From assembly GCA_036927565.1 (NCBI GenBank), contig JAYESD010000010.1, positions 114,172,866-114,236,865 on the forward strand: a DNA stretch of 64,000 nucleotides, read 5' to 3'. The notes beneath the pieces are model-generated. The model had not been told where the DNA came from, did no database searches, and saw only the letters and a program-made list of their open reading frames with translations. The stretch is from Tuctoria greenei. Taxonomy: Eukaryota > Streptophyta > Magnoliopsida > Poales > Poaceae. Both the position numbers and the translations under genes were made by a program. Of this stretch, positions 33,051 to 45,588 are shown in pieces (position 1 is the first letter of the stretch; the number at the start of each line of letters is the position of its first letter).

Positions 33051-36000
33051 GGTACATTCTATCTCATTGGTCATCCCGTAGTCATCCTTTTTTACCCCGG
33101 TGCTTCCCATAATTTTATTAGAAAGTCTTATGTCAATCAATACCAATTGCCTATCATTTCCACAAAATCCCCATATATGATTTGTTCTCCGGGAGGCAAA
33201 GTAGTAGCAGATAAGATGGTCCATAGGGTACCTCTTAATCTGGGTGGGAACATATACCCTATCTCTCTCATTATATTGGAGCATCAGAAATTAGATGTCA
33301 TTTTAGGAATGGCATGGTTGCAATACAACGGGACTATTATTGACATCATTCCTCGGAGAATATATCTAAAATCTCCGGTCCACTCTCCCCAAATTCTCAC
33401 TCTTGAGATTAATATACATGTGCCTCCAACTGCTGATGACACCGAAGCCTGTAAACTCGAAGATATTCCAGTAGTATGTGAGTATCCGGACGTTTTTCCC
33501 GAAGATCTTCCTGGTATGCCACGAGATAGAGATTTCGAGTTTAAGATTGAACTTATACAGGGAACAGTGCCAATCTTGAGAAAGCTGTATAAGATGGCAC
33601 CTAAAGAACTTGCAGAACTGATGGAGCAACTGAAGGAACTTTTGGACAAGGGTTTCATTCATCCAAGTTCGTCGCCTTGGGGCTGTTCTGCATTGTTTGT
33701 GGAAAAGAAGGATAAAACCTTGAGACTATGTGTGGACAATCGTCCACTCAATGTTGTCACAATCAACAACAAGTATCCACTACCCCGTATCGATATTCTG
33801 TTCGATCAGTTGGTAGGTGCTCGGGTATTTTCAAAGATGGATCTTCGCTCTGGTTATCATCAGATCAGGATTCGACCCGAGGATATACCTAAGACATCAT
33901 TCTTGACGAGGTATGGATTATATGAGTACCATGTCATGTCCTTCGGATTAACCAACACGTCGGCCCATTTCATGTATCTCATGAATTCGGTATTCATGCC
34001 GGATTTGGACAAGTTTGTCGTGGTCTTCATCGACGACATCCTTGTATACTCAAAGTCCGAATAAGAACATGCACAACATTTGCACATCATGCTTCAGCGA
34101 TTGCGGGACCACAAGTTGTATGCTAAGTTCAACAAATGTGAGTTCTGGATTAACCAAGTGCCATTTCTGGGGCACATCATCCCTGCCGAAGGGATTGCAG
34201 TTGATCCAAGCAAGATTAAGCAAGTACTCAAATGGGAGTCTCCCAAGTCTATGCATGAAGTTCGAAGTTTCCTGGGTTTAGTTGGATATTACCGGAGGTT
34301 CATCCCAAGCTTTTCCAAGATAGCTAAACCAATGACGGAACTTCTGAAGAAAGAGAAGGGATATACCTGGACAAAGGAATGTGAGGAGGGTTTTCAAGCA
34401 CTGGTAAAACACCTCACAACAGCGCCAGTATTAGCCCAACCAGACACAACAAGATATTTTGATGTTTATTGTGATGCATCTGGAATTGGTCTGGGTTGCG
34501 TATTAATGCAAGACAGAAGGGTGATCGCTTATGGATCACGACAGCTTCGGAACCATGAGCAGCATTACCCGACTCATGATCTTGAGCTCGCTACCGTGGT
34601 ACTAGCATTAAAGATGTGGAGACACTATCAATGGGGCAACCTAGTACATCTCTACACCGATCACAAAAGCTTGAAGTACATCTTCGCCCACAAAGAATTG
34701 AATATGCGACAACGAAGATGGTTGGAGTTAATCAAAGACTACGAGATTGAGATCCACTACCTTCTCGGAAAGGCAAATGTAGTCGCAGATGCACTAAGTC
34801 GCAAGTCCCATATCAATGACCTTTCTATCACCTTGATAGAGGAAGAAGAACCGAGTCTCTACTTGGTTCCATATGGGGCGCTCTACAGCCTAGCCCTCAT
34901 TCCCACCATAAGGGAGGAAATTATGGAGGCTCAGAAGGAGGAAAAGGGCATATCCCATATTCCTCAACGAATGAAAAGGGGGGAAATTAAGTGTATCCGA
35001 GGTGAGGATGACTGTACCATCTGGTTCAAAGACCGCATCGTGGTACCCCGCAATGTGGAACTTCGGAAGAAAAATTTGGACGAGGCTCATTTGTCCAAAT
35101 ATTCTATTCATCCGGGGAGTAACAAATTGTACCAATACTTGAAGAAGAAATTTTGGTGGACTCGTATGAAGAGGGAAATAGCGAAGTATGTATCCGAATG
35201 TGATACATGTCGACGAGTGAAAGCCAACCATCTGAAAGCAGTTGGACAATTACAACCGTTAAGCATACCTGCCTGGAAATGGGAGGACATCAGCATGGAT
35301 TTCATTGTTGGATTACCTCTCACTTTTAGCAAACATGACTCAATTTGGGTGATAGTCGACCGACTCACCAAGTCGGCTCACTTTATTCCAATCAATGTCA
35401 AGTATGTGGCACGGCAATATGCAGAGCTATATATTGCCAGGATCTTATGCTTACACGGAGTACCCCGCACTATCATATCAGATCATGGAACTTTGTTTGT
35501 TGCTCAATTTTGGGAGCAGCTACACGCAACTCTGGGTACCAAATTGATTAGAAGCTTAGCTTACCACCCACAGACTGATGGTCAAACGGAACGAGTAAAC
35601 CAAGTACTAGAGGATATGCTCCGTGCCTATGCCATCCACCATGGTAAGAATTGGGATGATCATCTACCATTGGCAGAGTTTTCATACAACAATGGTTATC
35701 AGACTAGCATTCAAATGGCACCATATGAAGCTCTTTATGGCCGAAAGTGCCGCACACTGTTGAACTGGTGTGAATCTGGTGAACGAGTAACATATGGTAT
35801 AGACTTGGTAAAGGAAGCCAAAGATCGAGTACGAGTTATTCAAGCCAACCTCAAGGCTGCTCGGTCTCGCCAGAAAAGCTATGCGGACAAACGACGTCGA
35901 CCACTTCATTTTGATATCGGAGATCACGTTTATCTTCGTGTATCTCCAATGAAAGGGATTCATCACTTCAGAGTGAAAGGGAAACTAGCTCCACGTTTCA

Positions 36001-36347
36001 TCGGACCATTCGCAATAAGTGAGCAATGCGGACCTGTAGCCTACCGGTTAGAGCTGCCAGCATCGCTTTCAGGGGTCCACTATGTGTTCCACATTTCACA
36101 ATTGAGAAAATGTCTCAAGGCCCCAGCGGAAGTCCGTATGGAGGATTTGGAAGCTCTCCAAACAGATCTTACTTACTCCAAACATCCAACCCAGATAATT
36201 GATGAGAAGACTCGTACCACAAGAAACCGCACCTTGCGTTTCTACAAGGTCTTGTGGGGAAACCACACCGCTGATGAAGCAACGTGGGAAAGCGAGGAAT
36301 ATCTTAAAGCCAATTATCCGGACTTGTTACCATCATATGTTCATTAG
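33051..36347 (+). pseudogene. pol: Tekay pol: PR-RT-RNase H-integrase-chromodomain, one stop
   Basis: Protease (FYPGASHNFI at about 33090) has Tyr-Pro where the catalytic Asp-Ser is expected. RT runs 33480-34170 with LRLCVDNRPLN, KMDLRSGYHQIRI and FIDDILVYSK as the catalytic motif. A single TAA at 34062-34064 interrupts the otherwise open frame. RNase H follows (DVYCDASGIGLG; TDHKSLKY; VADALSR). Integrase has the His-His-Cys-Cys region (CDTCRRVKANH) and the D-D-E core (MDFIVGLP; ISDHGTLF; GQTERVNQ). The last 60 residues form a chromodomain (RFYKVLWGNHTADEATWESE) before the stop at 36345. Chromodomains direct integration to marked chromatin. The 755-codon ORF from 34080 is intact. Confidence 0.93.
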
Positions 36348-36396
36348 GTCTTTTCTTTTTATCCTTTCTTTTGTAATCTCGAGACGAGATTCTTTT

Positions 36397-36409
36397 AAGG
36401 GGGGAGGAA
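36397..36409 (+). other. Polypurine tract of the Tekay element
   Basis: AAGGGGGGAGGAA lies directly before the 3' LTR start TGTAAAATCCC at 36410. Confidence 0.92.
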
Positions 36410-38901
36410 TGTAAAATCCCACATTTTCATTCATATGAGGTTCAGTTGTAAATTGGTTGTTAACCCTAATGGAGACCAATTATAGCCATGCTTATAAATT
36501 TGATCTCATCAAATCTTTTCTTCTACTCATGTTTATATTTATTAACATGAGGGATGAACTTCACCAATAAACTTAGATTAATTCTTTTGATCTCTCTTCA
36601 AAATTGGGAATTATTTGAAGAAAGATTGCTAGGCCAATTTGATATGCAGTACCAAATAGATATTCAAACTAATATAAATTGAATATATACTACTGTATAT
36701 TTGGCCCTGTCAAAATTATTCAATTCAGAGGCCATAAATTTTTCTATGGTTTTCTGATATTCCAAATAGACTTGCTGCAAAGTTTCATAAATTTTGAACT
36801 CCATTTGCTATTTTAATTGAGACGCTTAGCAAATTCAAACCCTGTTTTGAATTCAAATTTTGAATTCTGTTCAACTAGATTGAACATCAAGATTTGGACA
36901 CACACTCATGGTCAGCATAACTTGCTTGACTTATCCTCATAGTTTCACAATTTTTGGAACTCAATTGCTATTTAAATCAGTGACACAATTGAATTTCCTC
37001 CAAATTCAAATTTGAATTTGAAATTCAATTGAAACTTGCTCCAAATCAGAATCCAATTGTAGAATCAAATTCTAGATATTTATTTGAGCCTCCCCACAAA
37101 AATCTAGAATTTTCGGACAAAATTTGGTAAGGGAATTGAAGTCTGCAGAGAAGGGGCAGGGATAAGGGTCGTGGGACCCACCAGTCAGTGGGACACACTC
37201 GAAGCTGCTCTGCACGCTGTTTTTCCGGCGTTCCTCTGCTCGACAGTGTGCCGCATGCAAGGCACCACGGAGCTGCTCACCTGCCTGCTTCATGGCGTGC
37301 CTCCTACTTCTCCCCGGCCTATAAATACCCTCCCGCGGTCGAAGTGAACACCACCCCGAGCACTCGCCTCTGTTTTCGTTCTTCCGCCACTGCACCGCAC
37401 CGCCGCCACCATTCTTGACGCTCCAGCCAAATGACGCAAGGAATCGCAGTGCTTCCAATAGCAAAAGGTGGCTTAACTAGTTGCTCTTCCTTCCAGTCCA
37501 ATCCTTTGTTTGATTCCCTGCTTATATGTGCGGTATTTCGAAGTTTCCTCGACGCTCGTGGGTGAAGTCGCTAGGGGAAATTTCCTGTTCCACGAGGATA
37601 GGCCACTTCAAGCATGATTCCATCTTCCTCTTTGAAGCAATAAGGTGCGCAAAGGTACCTAGATGCTTCTTGTGAAGTTTCAGCCACTGTCATTCTTCCT
37701 AGCTCCTTTATCTCAAGTTTACCCCAAAACAGTTCATACCGATATCAATAGATTACCAGTTAAATTTTGTTTCTACGTACGAGTAATTTTCAATCCAGTA
37801 AGGTATTATCTCCTAGATCTCCAGGCACATCACCACACAAAAATTGAGAGAAAGACATCGAGAGACGAGGTCGGATTTTGAGTTTTCATGGCTGCCGGTT
37901 GAAAACCCGTACCTCGCCGTCGAGTTCAACTTTGCCGGTGATGTCTCCCCAATCTGACCCCCAAATCATACTCCTGGTGCTCCCAGGAACCTTCCCGAGC
38001 TTTTTCTGAGTCTATTGAGCCATTTCCGAGCATTTCTGACGAAGGCCGAAACCCTAGCTCCGCCGTCGCCGTCGCGCCGCCGTCTCCGGCCATCGCCGAC
38101 ATGATTGGATCCCACCATCGGCTTGCACGGGCAATTTTAGGGTTTTGCGGTCACGGCGAGGCCGAGAGGAGTTCGACGCACCTAAGTCCAGTGAGGCACC
38201 GCCGCAGTTCCGGCGAGGAGCGCCGCCGCGTCGGGAGGTAGACGAAGATGCGGGTCCCACCGGTCAGTGACACCCCTCCCGCGTGGGATCAGTTGCGGAT
38301 AAGGATCCGGTGTGGCTGCGCGGGTTAACCCTGTGGCTCCCGGTGTGGCTCCATTCTGATTGGTCGAATTCAAATGAAGTGGGACCAGCCCCTTTTTTAT
38401 TTGAAATTTATAATAGGAAAATAAATCCAGATTCAATCCCAACTTAGAAAATCCATAACTTCCAGTAGAATTATCCAAAAAATCCCAAATAAATTTTGGT
38501 AGAACCAGCGTGAAGAATACTGTCCAGTGACACACTTGGATTTGTATGAAAAGCCATAAAAATGTCTCCATAATTCAGATAAGCAAGATTTTTAAATAAT
38601 TCATTCCTATAGTTCTGTTAATTGGAAAATTCCCAATTTTGGTCAGAACCTTATAATTAATACATTTGATCTCCAGTAAAAGTTTCAAGCTCTTTGGACT
38701 TAAAATACTGGGTTGATCCATGTTCCAAATCTCAATATAGCTATAAATTGAGAAAAATGGAAAAAAAACAATTTTCAGAAATTTACCCAAACTTTAAAAA
38801 TAAGTTTCTTCCAGTAGGAAGCTCAGAAAATTGTGAAACAAATTTTCCTAGAACCAGTGAGACCCCATCTACATGATACAACCCTTGGTGTCCATAATAC
38901 A

Positions 38902-39769
38902 TGATAGGATCTTGGTTCCTGATCTTTCGATGAGAATAGGAGGGTTCGATTTGTGGAGGAGAAGACGTTGGCGATCCGACTACACTGTCCGCAAGATGAT
39001 GCGCCTTAGCGATCGGTACACCGACTCCGAAGTTGTATTGATCTTGCTGGCGCACAATCAACCTGACCACAAGGGCCTTTGTTCCTGCAAGCAATCGAAG
39101 AACACGCAAGAACAAGAAGAACAAGCACTTATCTGTTGAATCAATCTAAAGTGGGGTTTTGGATACAAGTAGACGGGCGATCTAGTCGACACGCGCGTGT
39201 ACAAGGAAGCAGCAGAAGCTAACTTACGAATAAACAAAACCCACTAGCTAATGAGGGCGGCTGCTACTATGTATTACCTCCCTAGGGTCATGAGAAACCC
39301 TAATCACGAGTCCCTAATGGACTCCAAACGATACATGGGCCATGGGCCCAATTTTGGTGATGCAGCACCCTGGACAGAAAAAGGTCTTGGTATTAGAATA
39401 ACTATTTCGGCCTACTTCGAATAGATATGGACATGAGGCCAGATCCGTTTGAAAGTAGACTTGAGAATCTTTCCAGGAAGTACTTGAACGCCCAGATCGG
39501 AGTCCGTATGAAATCGTGGTGGCTGTCACAAGTTGGTTCTGTTCTGCTGTCCAAATCCCATCCGCGCGAATTCCCCTACCATTGGCTCCTCTCCATTGTT
39601 CCTAAGCAAAACAAGAAAGCACGTAGTTCCACGGTCTAGATAAGATGGACATAAGGCCAAGAACGAGTTCACCTTATAGTTTAGTTGACGTGCACGAGCA
39701 CGAGTGATCGGACCAGAAACCAGTAGCTGAGTTGGTGTGGATGTATCGAGGGTGTTGATGTCCTCATCA
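38902..39769 (-). repeat. 3' LTR of the CRM element (868 bp)
   Basis: The plus strand begins TGATAGGATCTTGG and ends CCTCATCA, so on the minus strand it starts TGATGAGG and ends CCTATCA. It matches 45589-46456 with scattered single-base differences (about 3 in the first 95). The 3' end of the polyprotein frame runs about 80 codons into it. Confidence 0.93.
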
Positions 39770-40145
39770 TCCTCTCCTTCTTGCATTTGAGTCATCTACG
39801 ACTCAAGCTCATCTTCTTCTCCCAAATATGGCTTCAAATCTGCAATGTTAAATGTGGGCTAACCCCAAAATTCGCAGGCAACTCGAGTTTATATGCATTA
39901 TCATTAATCCTTTCTAACACTTTGAATGGACCATTAGCTCGAGGTAACAATTTAGACTTTCTCAAATCAGGAAACCTATCCTTTCGCAAATGTAACCAAA
40001 CTAAATCACCAGGTTCAAAAGTGATAGTTTTCTTTCCCCTACTACCAGCAAGTTTATACTTGGCATTCATGCACTCTATATTCTTCTTAGTGGTTTCATG
40101 CAATTTTAAGATCAATTCAGCATGATGTTTAGCATCAAAATTCAC
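39526..40145 (-). pseudogene. CRM integrase C-terminus and CRM-specific tail, broken
   Basis: The frame from 40145 continues integrase (NFDAKHHAELILKLHE; FEPGDLVWLHLRKDRFPDLR; LPRANGPFKVLERINDNAYK) after a TGA at 40146-40148. A one-base loss near 39845 then shifts to a frame reading ADLKPYLGEEDELES, a TAG at 39796-39798, and QMQEGEDDEDINTLDTSTPT to GPITRARARQLNYKVNSFL, ending at 39526. The part below 39769 lies in the LTR. In CRM elements this C-terminal tail replaces a canonical chromodomain and is thought to direct insertion to centromeric chromatin. Confidence 0.82.
39771..39784 (-). other. Polypurine tract of the CRM element
   Basis: The minus strand reads GCAAGAAGGAGAGGA just inside the 3' LTR start TGATGAGGAC. 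The tract lies within the coding frame of the polyprotein tail. Confidence 0.75.
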
Positions 40146-43100
40146 TCATTCCATTGAAGGAAGAGGTAATAAATCAATAGGAGCACAGGGTACAAATCCA
40201 TAAACAATCTCAAAAGGGCATTTCTTAGTACTAGAATGTAGGGAACAATTATAAGCAAACTCAACATGAGGCAAACACTCTTCCCACATTTTTATATTCT
40301 TTGTCAAAACAGCCCTAAGCATGGTAGATAAACTTCTATTCACAACCTCAGTTTGACCATCAGTTTGGGGATGACAAGTAGTTGAAAATAAAAGCTTAGT
40401 CCCCAATTTTGCCCATAACGTTCTCCAAAAATGGCTAAGAAACTTAGCATCACGATCTGAAACTATTGTGTTTGGCACACCATGCAATCTAACAATATCT
40501 CGGAAAAACAAATTAGCAACATGTGTAGCATCATCACTTTTACGACAAGGTATGAAGTGTGCCATTTTAGAAAATCTATCCACAACTACAAAGATGCTAT
40601 CCCTCCCCTTCTTTGTTCTAGGCAGTCCTAAAACAAAGTCCATAGAAATATCCTCCCAAGGCATGCTAGGAACTGGAAGAGGCATGTACAAACCATGTGG
40701 ATTAAGTCGTGACTTAGCTTTTTGACATGTCGTGCAGCGAGCAACAAAGCGCTCCACGTCTTGCCTCATCCTTGGACAAAAGAAATGACCAGCAAGTATG
40801 TCCTTTGTCTTTTTCACTCCAAAGTGCCCCATCAGCCCGCCTCCATGCGCTTCCTGTAACAACTACAAACGAACGGAGCTAGCTGGAATGCATAACTTGT
40901 TAGCTCTAAACACATAGCCATCATTGAGGACAAATTTATTCAATGTTTTTCCGTCTTTACATTTCAGCAATACATCTTTGAAATCAGCATCATGTTCATA
41001 TTGATCTTTAATCGTTTCTAATCCAAAAATTTTAAAGTCAAGTTGAGATAGAAGAGTATAACGTCTAGATAAAGCATCAGCAATAACATTATCCTTTCCC
41101 TTTTTGTGTTTAATGACATAAGGAAAAGACTCAATAAATTCCATCCACTTAGCATGCCTACGGTTTAGTTTCCCTTGACTCCTAATATGCTTTAGTGATT
41201 CATGATCAGAATGGATAACAAATTCTTTGGGCCACAAATAATGCTGCCATGTTTCTAAAGTTCGTACAAGAGCATATAATTCCTTAACATAGGTAGAATA
41301 ATTTAGAACAGGCCCACTCATTTTCTCACTAAAATATGCAACAGGTTTTCCTTCTTGTAACAAAACACCACCCAATCCAATCCCACTAGCATCACATTCA
41401 ATCTCAAAAGTCTTAGAAAAATCAGGAAGTTGGAGAAGAGGTGCATGCGTCAACTTATCTTTCAGTATGGTAAAGGCGTTATCTTGTGTGGTGCCCCAAG
41501 AAAAAGGCACCCCCTTCTTCGTAAGGTCATTCAATGGAGCAGCAATGGTGCTGAAATACTTCACAAAGCGACGATAGAACCCAGCCAGCCCTAGAAAGCT
41601 CCGCACCTGTGTGATGGTCTTTGGTACAGGCCACCCCTGAATAGCCTCTACCTTGGCTTGATCAACTTCAATTCCCTGTGGAGTAACAACATAGCCAAGG
41701 AAAGAGACTCGATCCGTGCAAAAGGTGCACTTCTCAAGATTACCAAATAATTGTGCCTCACACAAAGCTTTAAAAACAGCACGTAAGTGATCAAGATGTT
41801 CATCCATGGATTTGCTATAAATCAATATATCATCAAAATACACAACAACAAATTTTCCAAAGAATGCACGCAAAACCTCGTTCATTAATCTCATGAAGGT
41901 GCTAGGTGCATTAGTTAACCCAAAAGGCATGACTAACCACTCATATAAACCGAACTTAGTTTTGAAAGTAGTTTTCCATTCATCTCCTAGTTTCATGCGA
42001 ATTTGGTGATAACCACTACGCAAATCAACTTTTGAGAATACAACAGCACCACTCAATTCATCAAGCATATCATCTAAGCGTGGAATAGGATGACGATATC
42101 GAATGGTTATATTGTTGATTGCTCTACAATCCACACACATATGCCATGATCCATCCTTTTTAGTTACTAGAATAACTGGAACAGCACAAGGACTAAGAGA
42201 CTCACGTACATAACCTTTGTCAAGTAGTTCTTGTACTTGGCGCTGAATCTCCTTTGTTTCTTCTGGATTCGTCCTGTATGGTGCACGGTTGGGCAATGAA
42301 GCACCGGGAATGAGGTCAATCTGGTGCTCAATCCCTCGAAGTGGTGGTAGTCCTGGTGGTATTTCACTTGGAAACACATCAGAATATTCCTGCAAAATGT
42401 TAGCAACATCAGGAGGCAAAGAATGTTGCACATCATAAAGGGAAATCAAAGCATCTTTGCATACCAAAGCATAGGCAACATAGGTGGAAGCAATCAGTTC
42501 ATTAATATTAGATTTCGTAGCAAACAAGCATTTTCCCTTCAGAGATATCTCATTTTTCTTATCAAACACAGATTTAGCATTGTTATTGTTCTCAATGTTA
42601 GCATGGTCCTGATATTTAGTTTTCCTAGCTCTAGCAACATCATCTTGCACAATAGCTTCAGGAGACATAGGATGCAACACAATTTTTTTATCATGGTAAA
42701 GAAAAGAATATTGATTTGATCGACCATGATGCATAGAATCTCTATCAAATTGCCAAGGTCTTCCTCGCAGAATATTACAAGCTTGGATAGGCACAACATC
42801 ACATTCAACGTCATCCTTATATGATCCAATAGTAAAATTGATTCGCACAAGTCTAGTTACCTTTGCCTTACCGCTGTTTTTTAACCATTGAATGTAATAT
42901 GGATGTGGGTGCGGTTTGGTGCTTAGTGCCACCTTGGTCACCATGTCACTGCTGGCCAAGTTGTTGCAGCTACCTCCATCAATGATCATGCGGCAAGATC
43001 GCTCTTTGACGACACACTTTGTTTGGAATAATGTGTGCCTTTGATTTTGTTCCGCTTTCTCCATTTGTGCACTAAGCACACGCTGCACAATGAGACTATC

Positions 43101-43330
43101 ATAGCGTGCTGCATCTTCTGCACCAATATGCTCTTCTTGATGTTCATCGCTACCTGCATAGTCAGTTGCAAGCAAAACACATGTATCGTCATCAAAATCG
43201 CTAGCAGATGAGTACTCACCGTCATCTTTAACAATTATAACACGTTTGCTTGGGCAGTCACGCTGCACATGGCCAAAACCCTTGCACTTGTGACATTGAA
43301 CGTCTCTAGATCGTCCGGTAGATGCTACGG
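40146..43330 (-). pseudogene. pol: CRM pol: zinc knuckle, protease, RT, RNase H, integrase; two stops
   Basis: The end of gag gives a CCHC knuckle (CHKCKGFGHVQRDC). Protease has MIIDGGSCNNLAS, then CNILRGRPWQFDRDS. RT shows WHMCVDCRAINNIT, KVDLRSGYHQIRM and YFDDILIYSK. RNase H shows FEIECDASGIGLGG, HSDHESLKHI and VIADALSRR. Integrase shows the zinc region (CTTCQKAKSR), MDFVLGLPRTKKG, VSDRDAKFLSHFW and DGQTEVVNRSL, supplying the D-D-E core. One frame is open from 43268 to 40866, stops with TAG at 40863-40865, and continues in the same frame to a TGA at 40146-40148. All catalytic residues that I checked in RT and integrase are present. Confidence 0.93.
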
Positions 43331-43363
43331 AAGAAGCACTCTCGGTGGGCTTTTGGGTGGTCT

Positions 43364-44502
43364 TTACTGCTGAGCTAGTGGAAGAAGCACGTGGCTTGTT
43401 GCCGGAAGAAGAAGGTGCTGCTCGACTTGGTGAAGAAGATGGCAGAGAAGCACGCCCAGTCGAAGGAGTAGTCGTGCGTGGTTGCCATGAGCTAGTCTTT
43501 TCTGCAGAAATTTAGTTCTAGAGCTAGCTCGTCGTCCCTGCACTTCGCTTTCAGCTTTACAAGCAAGATGAAACAAACGGGTAACATTATTGTAATCTTG
43601 ATAAGCAAGTATGTCCTGGATTTCACGGTTTAAACCACCCAAAAATCTAGCCATAGCTGGTTCCTCATCCTCGTCTAAATTACAACGCAACATACCCATT
43701 TGTAATTCCTGAAAATACTCTTCTACACTTTTAGCTCGCTGTCTCAATTGTTGTAACTTATTTAACAGATCACGTGCATAGTAAGAAGGAACAAATCTAG
43801 CCCGCATGAGCCGTTTCAAAGCATCCCAAGTTTGTGGTATGTTATTAGGATTTTTCTTGCCATGTTCTATCCACCAAACAGAAGCAAAATCAGTAAACTC
43901 ACTAGTGGGGCTCTAACTCTTGCGTTTTCAGGAAACTCATGACATGCAAATTTTTGATCAACAGAAATCTCCCAAGTAATATATGCATCAGGGTCATATT
44001 TACCATCAAAATGAGGTATCTTAAATTTGATCTTGTTAAAATTATCTTCATGATTGCGTACCTCACGCCGACGATGTCCACCTATGCCTTGACAGTTGCG
44101 TTGTAGCCGGTGCCGTGGCCTAGCTTCCTCATCTTCCCCAATCTCCATATATGCAGAATAGTCATCTTCATTGTCACGTACAATACTAGGAGCATTGCTC
44201 ACCTGTCCATCTGCGGTGCGTCCACGATCCCTCTCCTCAAGGTGCTGTAGGATGGCTCCAATAGAGGTGTTCAATGTTTGAATGGAAATCTTCAACGTGC
44301 TGATTTTGGTGTTGGTGTCAATCTGCATATTTTCCAATTGACCAAGGCGGTCACTGGTAACACGAAAATCATCATCAAGCGCTTCTGTGTGTAGCCGCAC
44401 TTGGCATTCGAAGTGTTGTATAATTCCCCGTGTGCGAGGTGAATGCACGTCTTCATTTGTTTTTGCTCCTCCTGTCACGGTTAGTAGAAAAAAACAATCC
44501 AA
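43364..44502 (-). pseudogene. gag: CRM gag, two frameshifts
   Basis: The frame from 44502 covers an N-terminal region with a helical segment (DRLGQLENMQIDTNTKISTL) and the gag start (IKFKIPHFDGKYDPDAYITW). A shift near 43900 moves to a second frame with the gag core (DALKRLMRARFVPSYYARDL; SVEEYFQELQMGMLRCNLDE; MARFLGGLNREIQDILAY). A second shift near 43500 leads into a Ser/Thr-rich linker and the zinc knuckle at the start of pol. The pattern matches chromoviral CRM gag. The ATG at 44502 (MDCFFLL) may not be the native start. Confidence 0.85.
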
Positions 44503-45588
44503 TATGAAATGGTAACGTTATCCCTAGCTACAAAGGTGCTGGTGGAGACAACTCGCTCACTCTCAACCTGTTCAATCAAGCTCTTACCTGTTCTTACAAA
44601 GCTCATCAAGAAGGTGATGGCAACTAGCAAGTAATGAACAACTTCAAGAGCAGGTGTCAATCTATGGCTTTAGGTGGCTGAACTAGCACAAGGAGCAAAC
44701 TTTCACCACGTTAATCACAACAAGCTGAATAAATATTCTATGACAGTACTGTGCTAATCTTAGTCTAGACCATACTAGAGACGCGAGCCGAGACACCAAT
44801 GTCGTCACCAAAAACACCCCAAACAACAATCTGATTTTTTTTATTTTTTTTTCGTTTTTTTTGTCGGGGTGGTCACCCAAACTCTCTCTAGATGGAATCA
44901 GGAGACCCTAGAACAAAATTTGCACATGCGGCTTTTGATCTTGCACTTGCCTTTTTTTTTCTTCTCTAATTGCTTGTGGCTTTTGTGCGGCTTTTGATTT
45001 TGCACTTGCCTTTTTCTTGTTGTCAAACTCAAATTACTAATCTGACTCAAACTCGAAGTAGAAATCTGATTCGAACTCAAACTAGTAATCAGACTCAAAC
45101 TTGAACTAGCAATCCAACTCAAACTCGAAGTAGCAATCTAATTTGAACTCGTAATCCGACTCAAACTCGAACTAGCAATCCGACTCAAACTCAAAGTAGC
45201 AATATGATTTGAACTCGTAATCCGACTCAAACTCGAACTAGTAATCCGACTCAAACTCGAAGTAGCAATCTGATTCAAACTCAAACTAGTAATCCGACTC
45301 AAACTCGAACCACGAATCTGACTCGAACTAGGTGACCGAATGAGACACGAACACAAAACTCTAGTGGTGCAAAACTAAAGACCAACAACTTGACTCATTG
45401 AAGCAACCATGAACTCAGCAAGTCTTGACTAAGTGGAGAAAGTAAAAGGCACAATGGTCTAGGAATAATGAAAAAAAAAACAGATCTGGTATTTTTTTTT
45501 TGGGCTTTTTCTGGACTATAGGATGATAACAGCGGAACGAAAAGTAATGGTAGCACTCTCACCGATTAACCTTGCTCTGATTACCACT
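44503..45588 (-). other. CRM leader region with PBS
   Basis: It is non-coding. At 45572-45587 the minus strand reads GTGGTAATCAGAGCAA, the tRNA-Met primer site with one inserted A. The tandem 24-bp array (45030-45335) and a T-rich/A-rich stretch (44835-44870, 45470-45505) fill the rest. Confidence 0.75.
45030..45335. repeat. 24-bp tandem repeat in the CRM leader
   Basis: About 12 units of the form AATCCGACTCAAACTCGAACTAGC repeat with 24-bp spacing (unit starts near 45039, 45063, 45087, 45111, 45135, then one shortened unit, then 45177, 45219, 45243, 45267, 45291, 45315). Units differ by 2-5 bases. Confidence 0.9.

Noticed and set aside
45138..45356. Ser-rich ORF
   Set aside because: Translation of the 24-bp tandem repeat.
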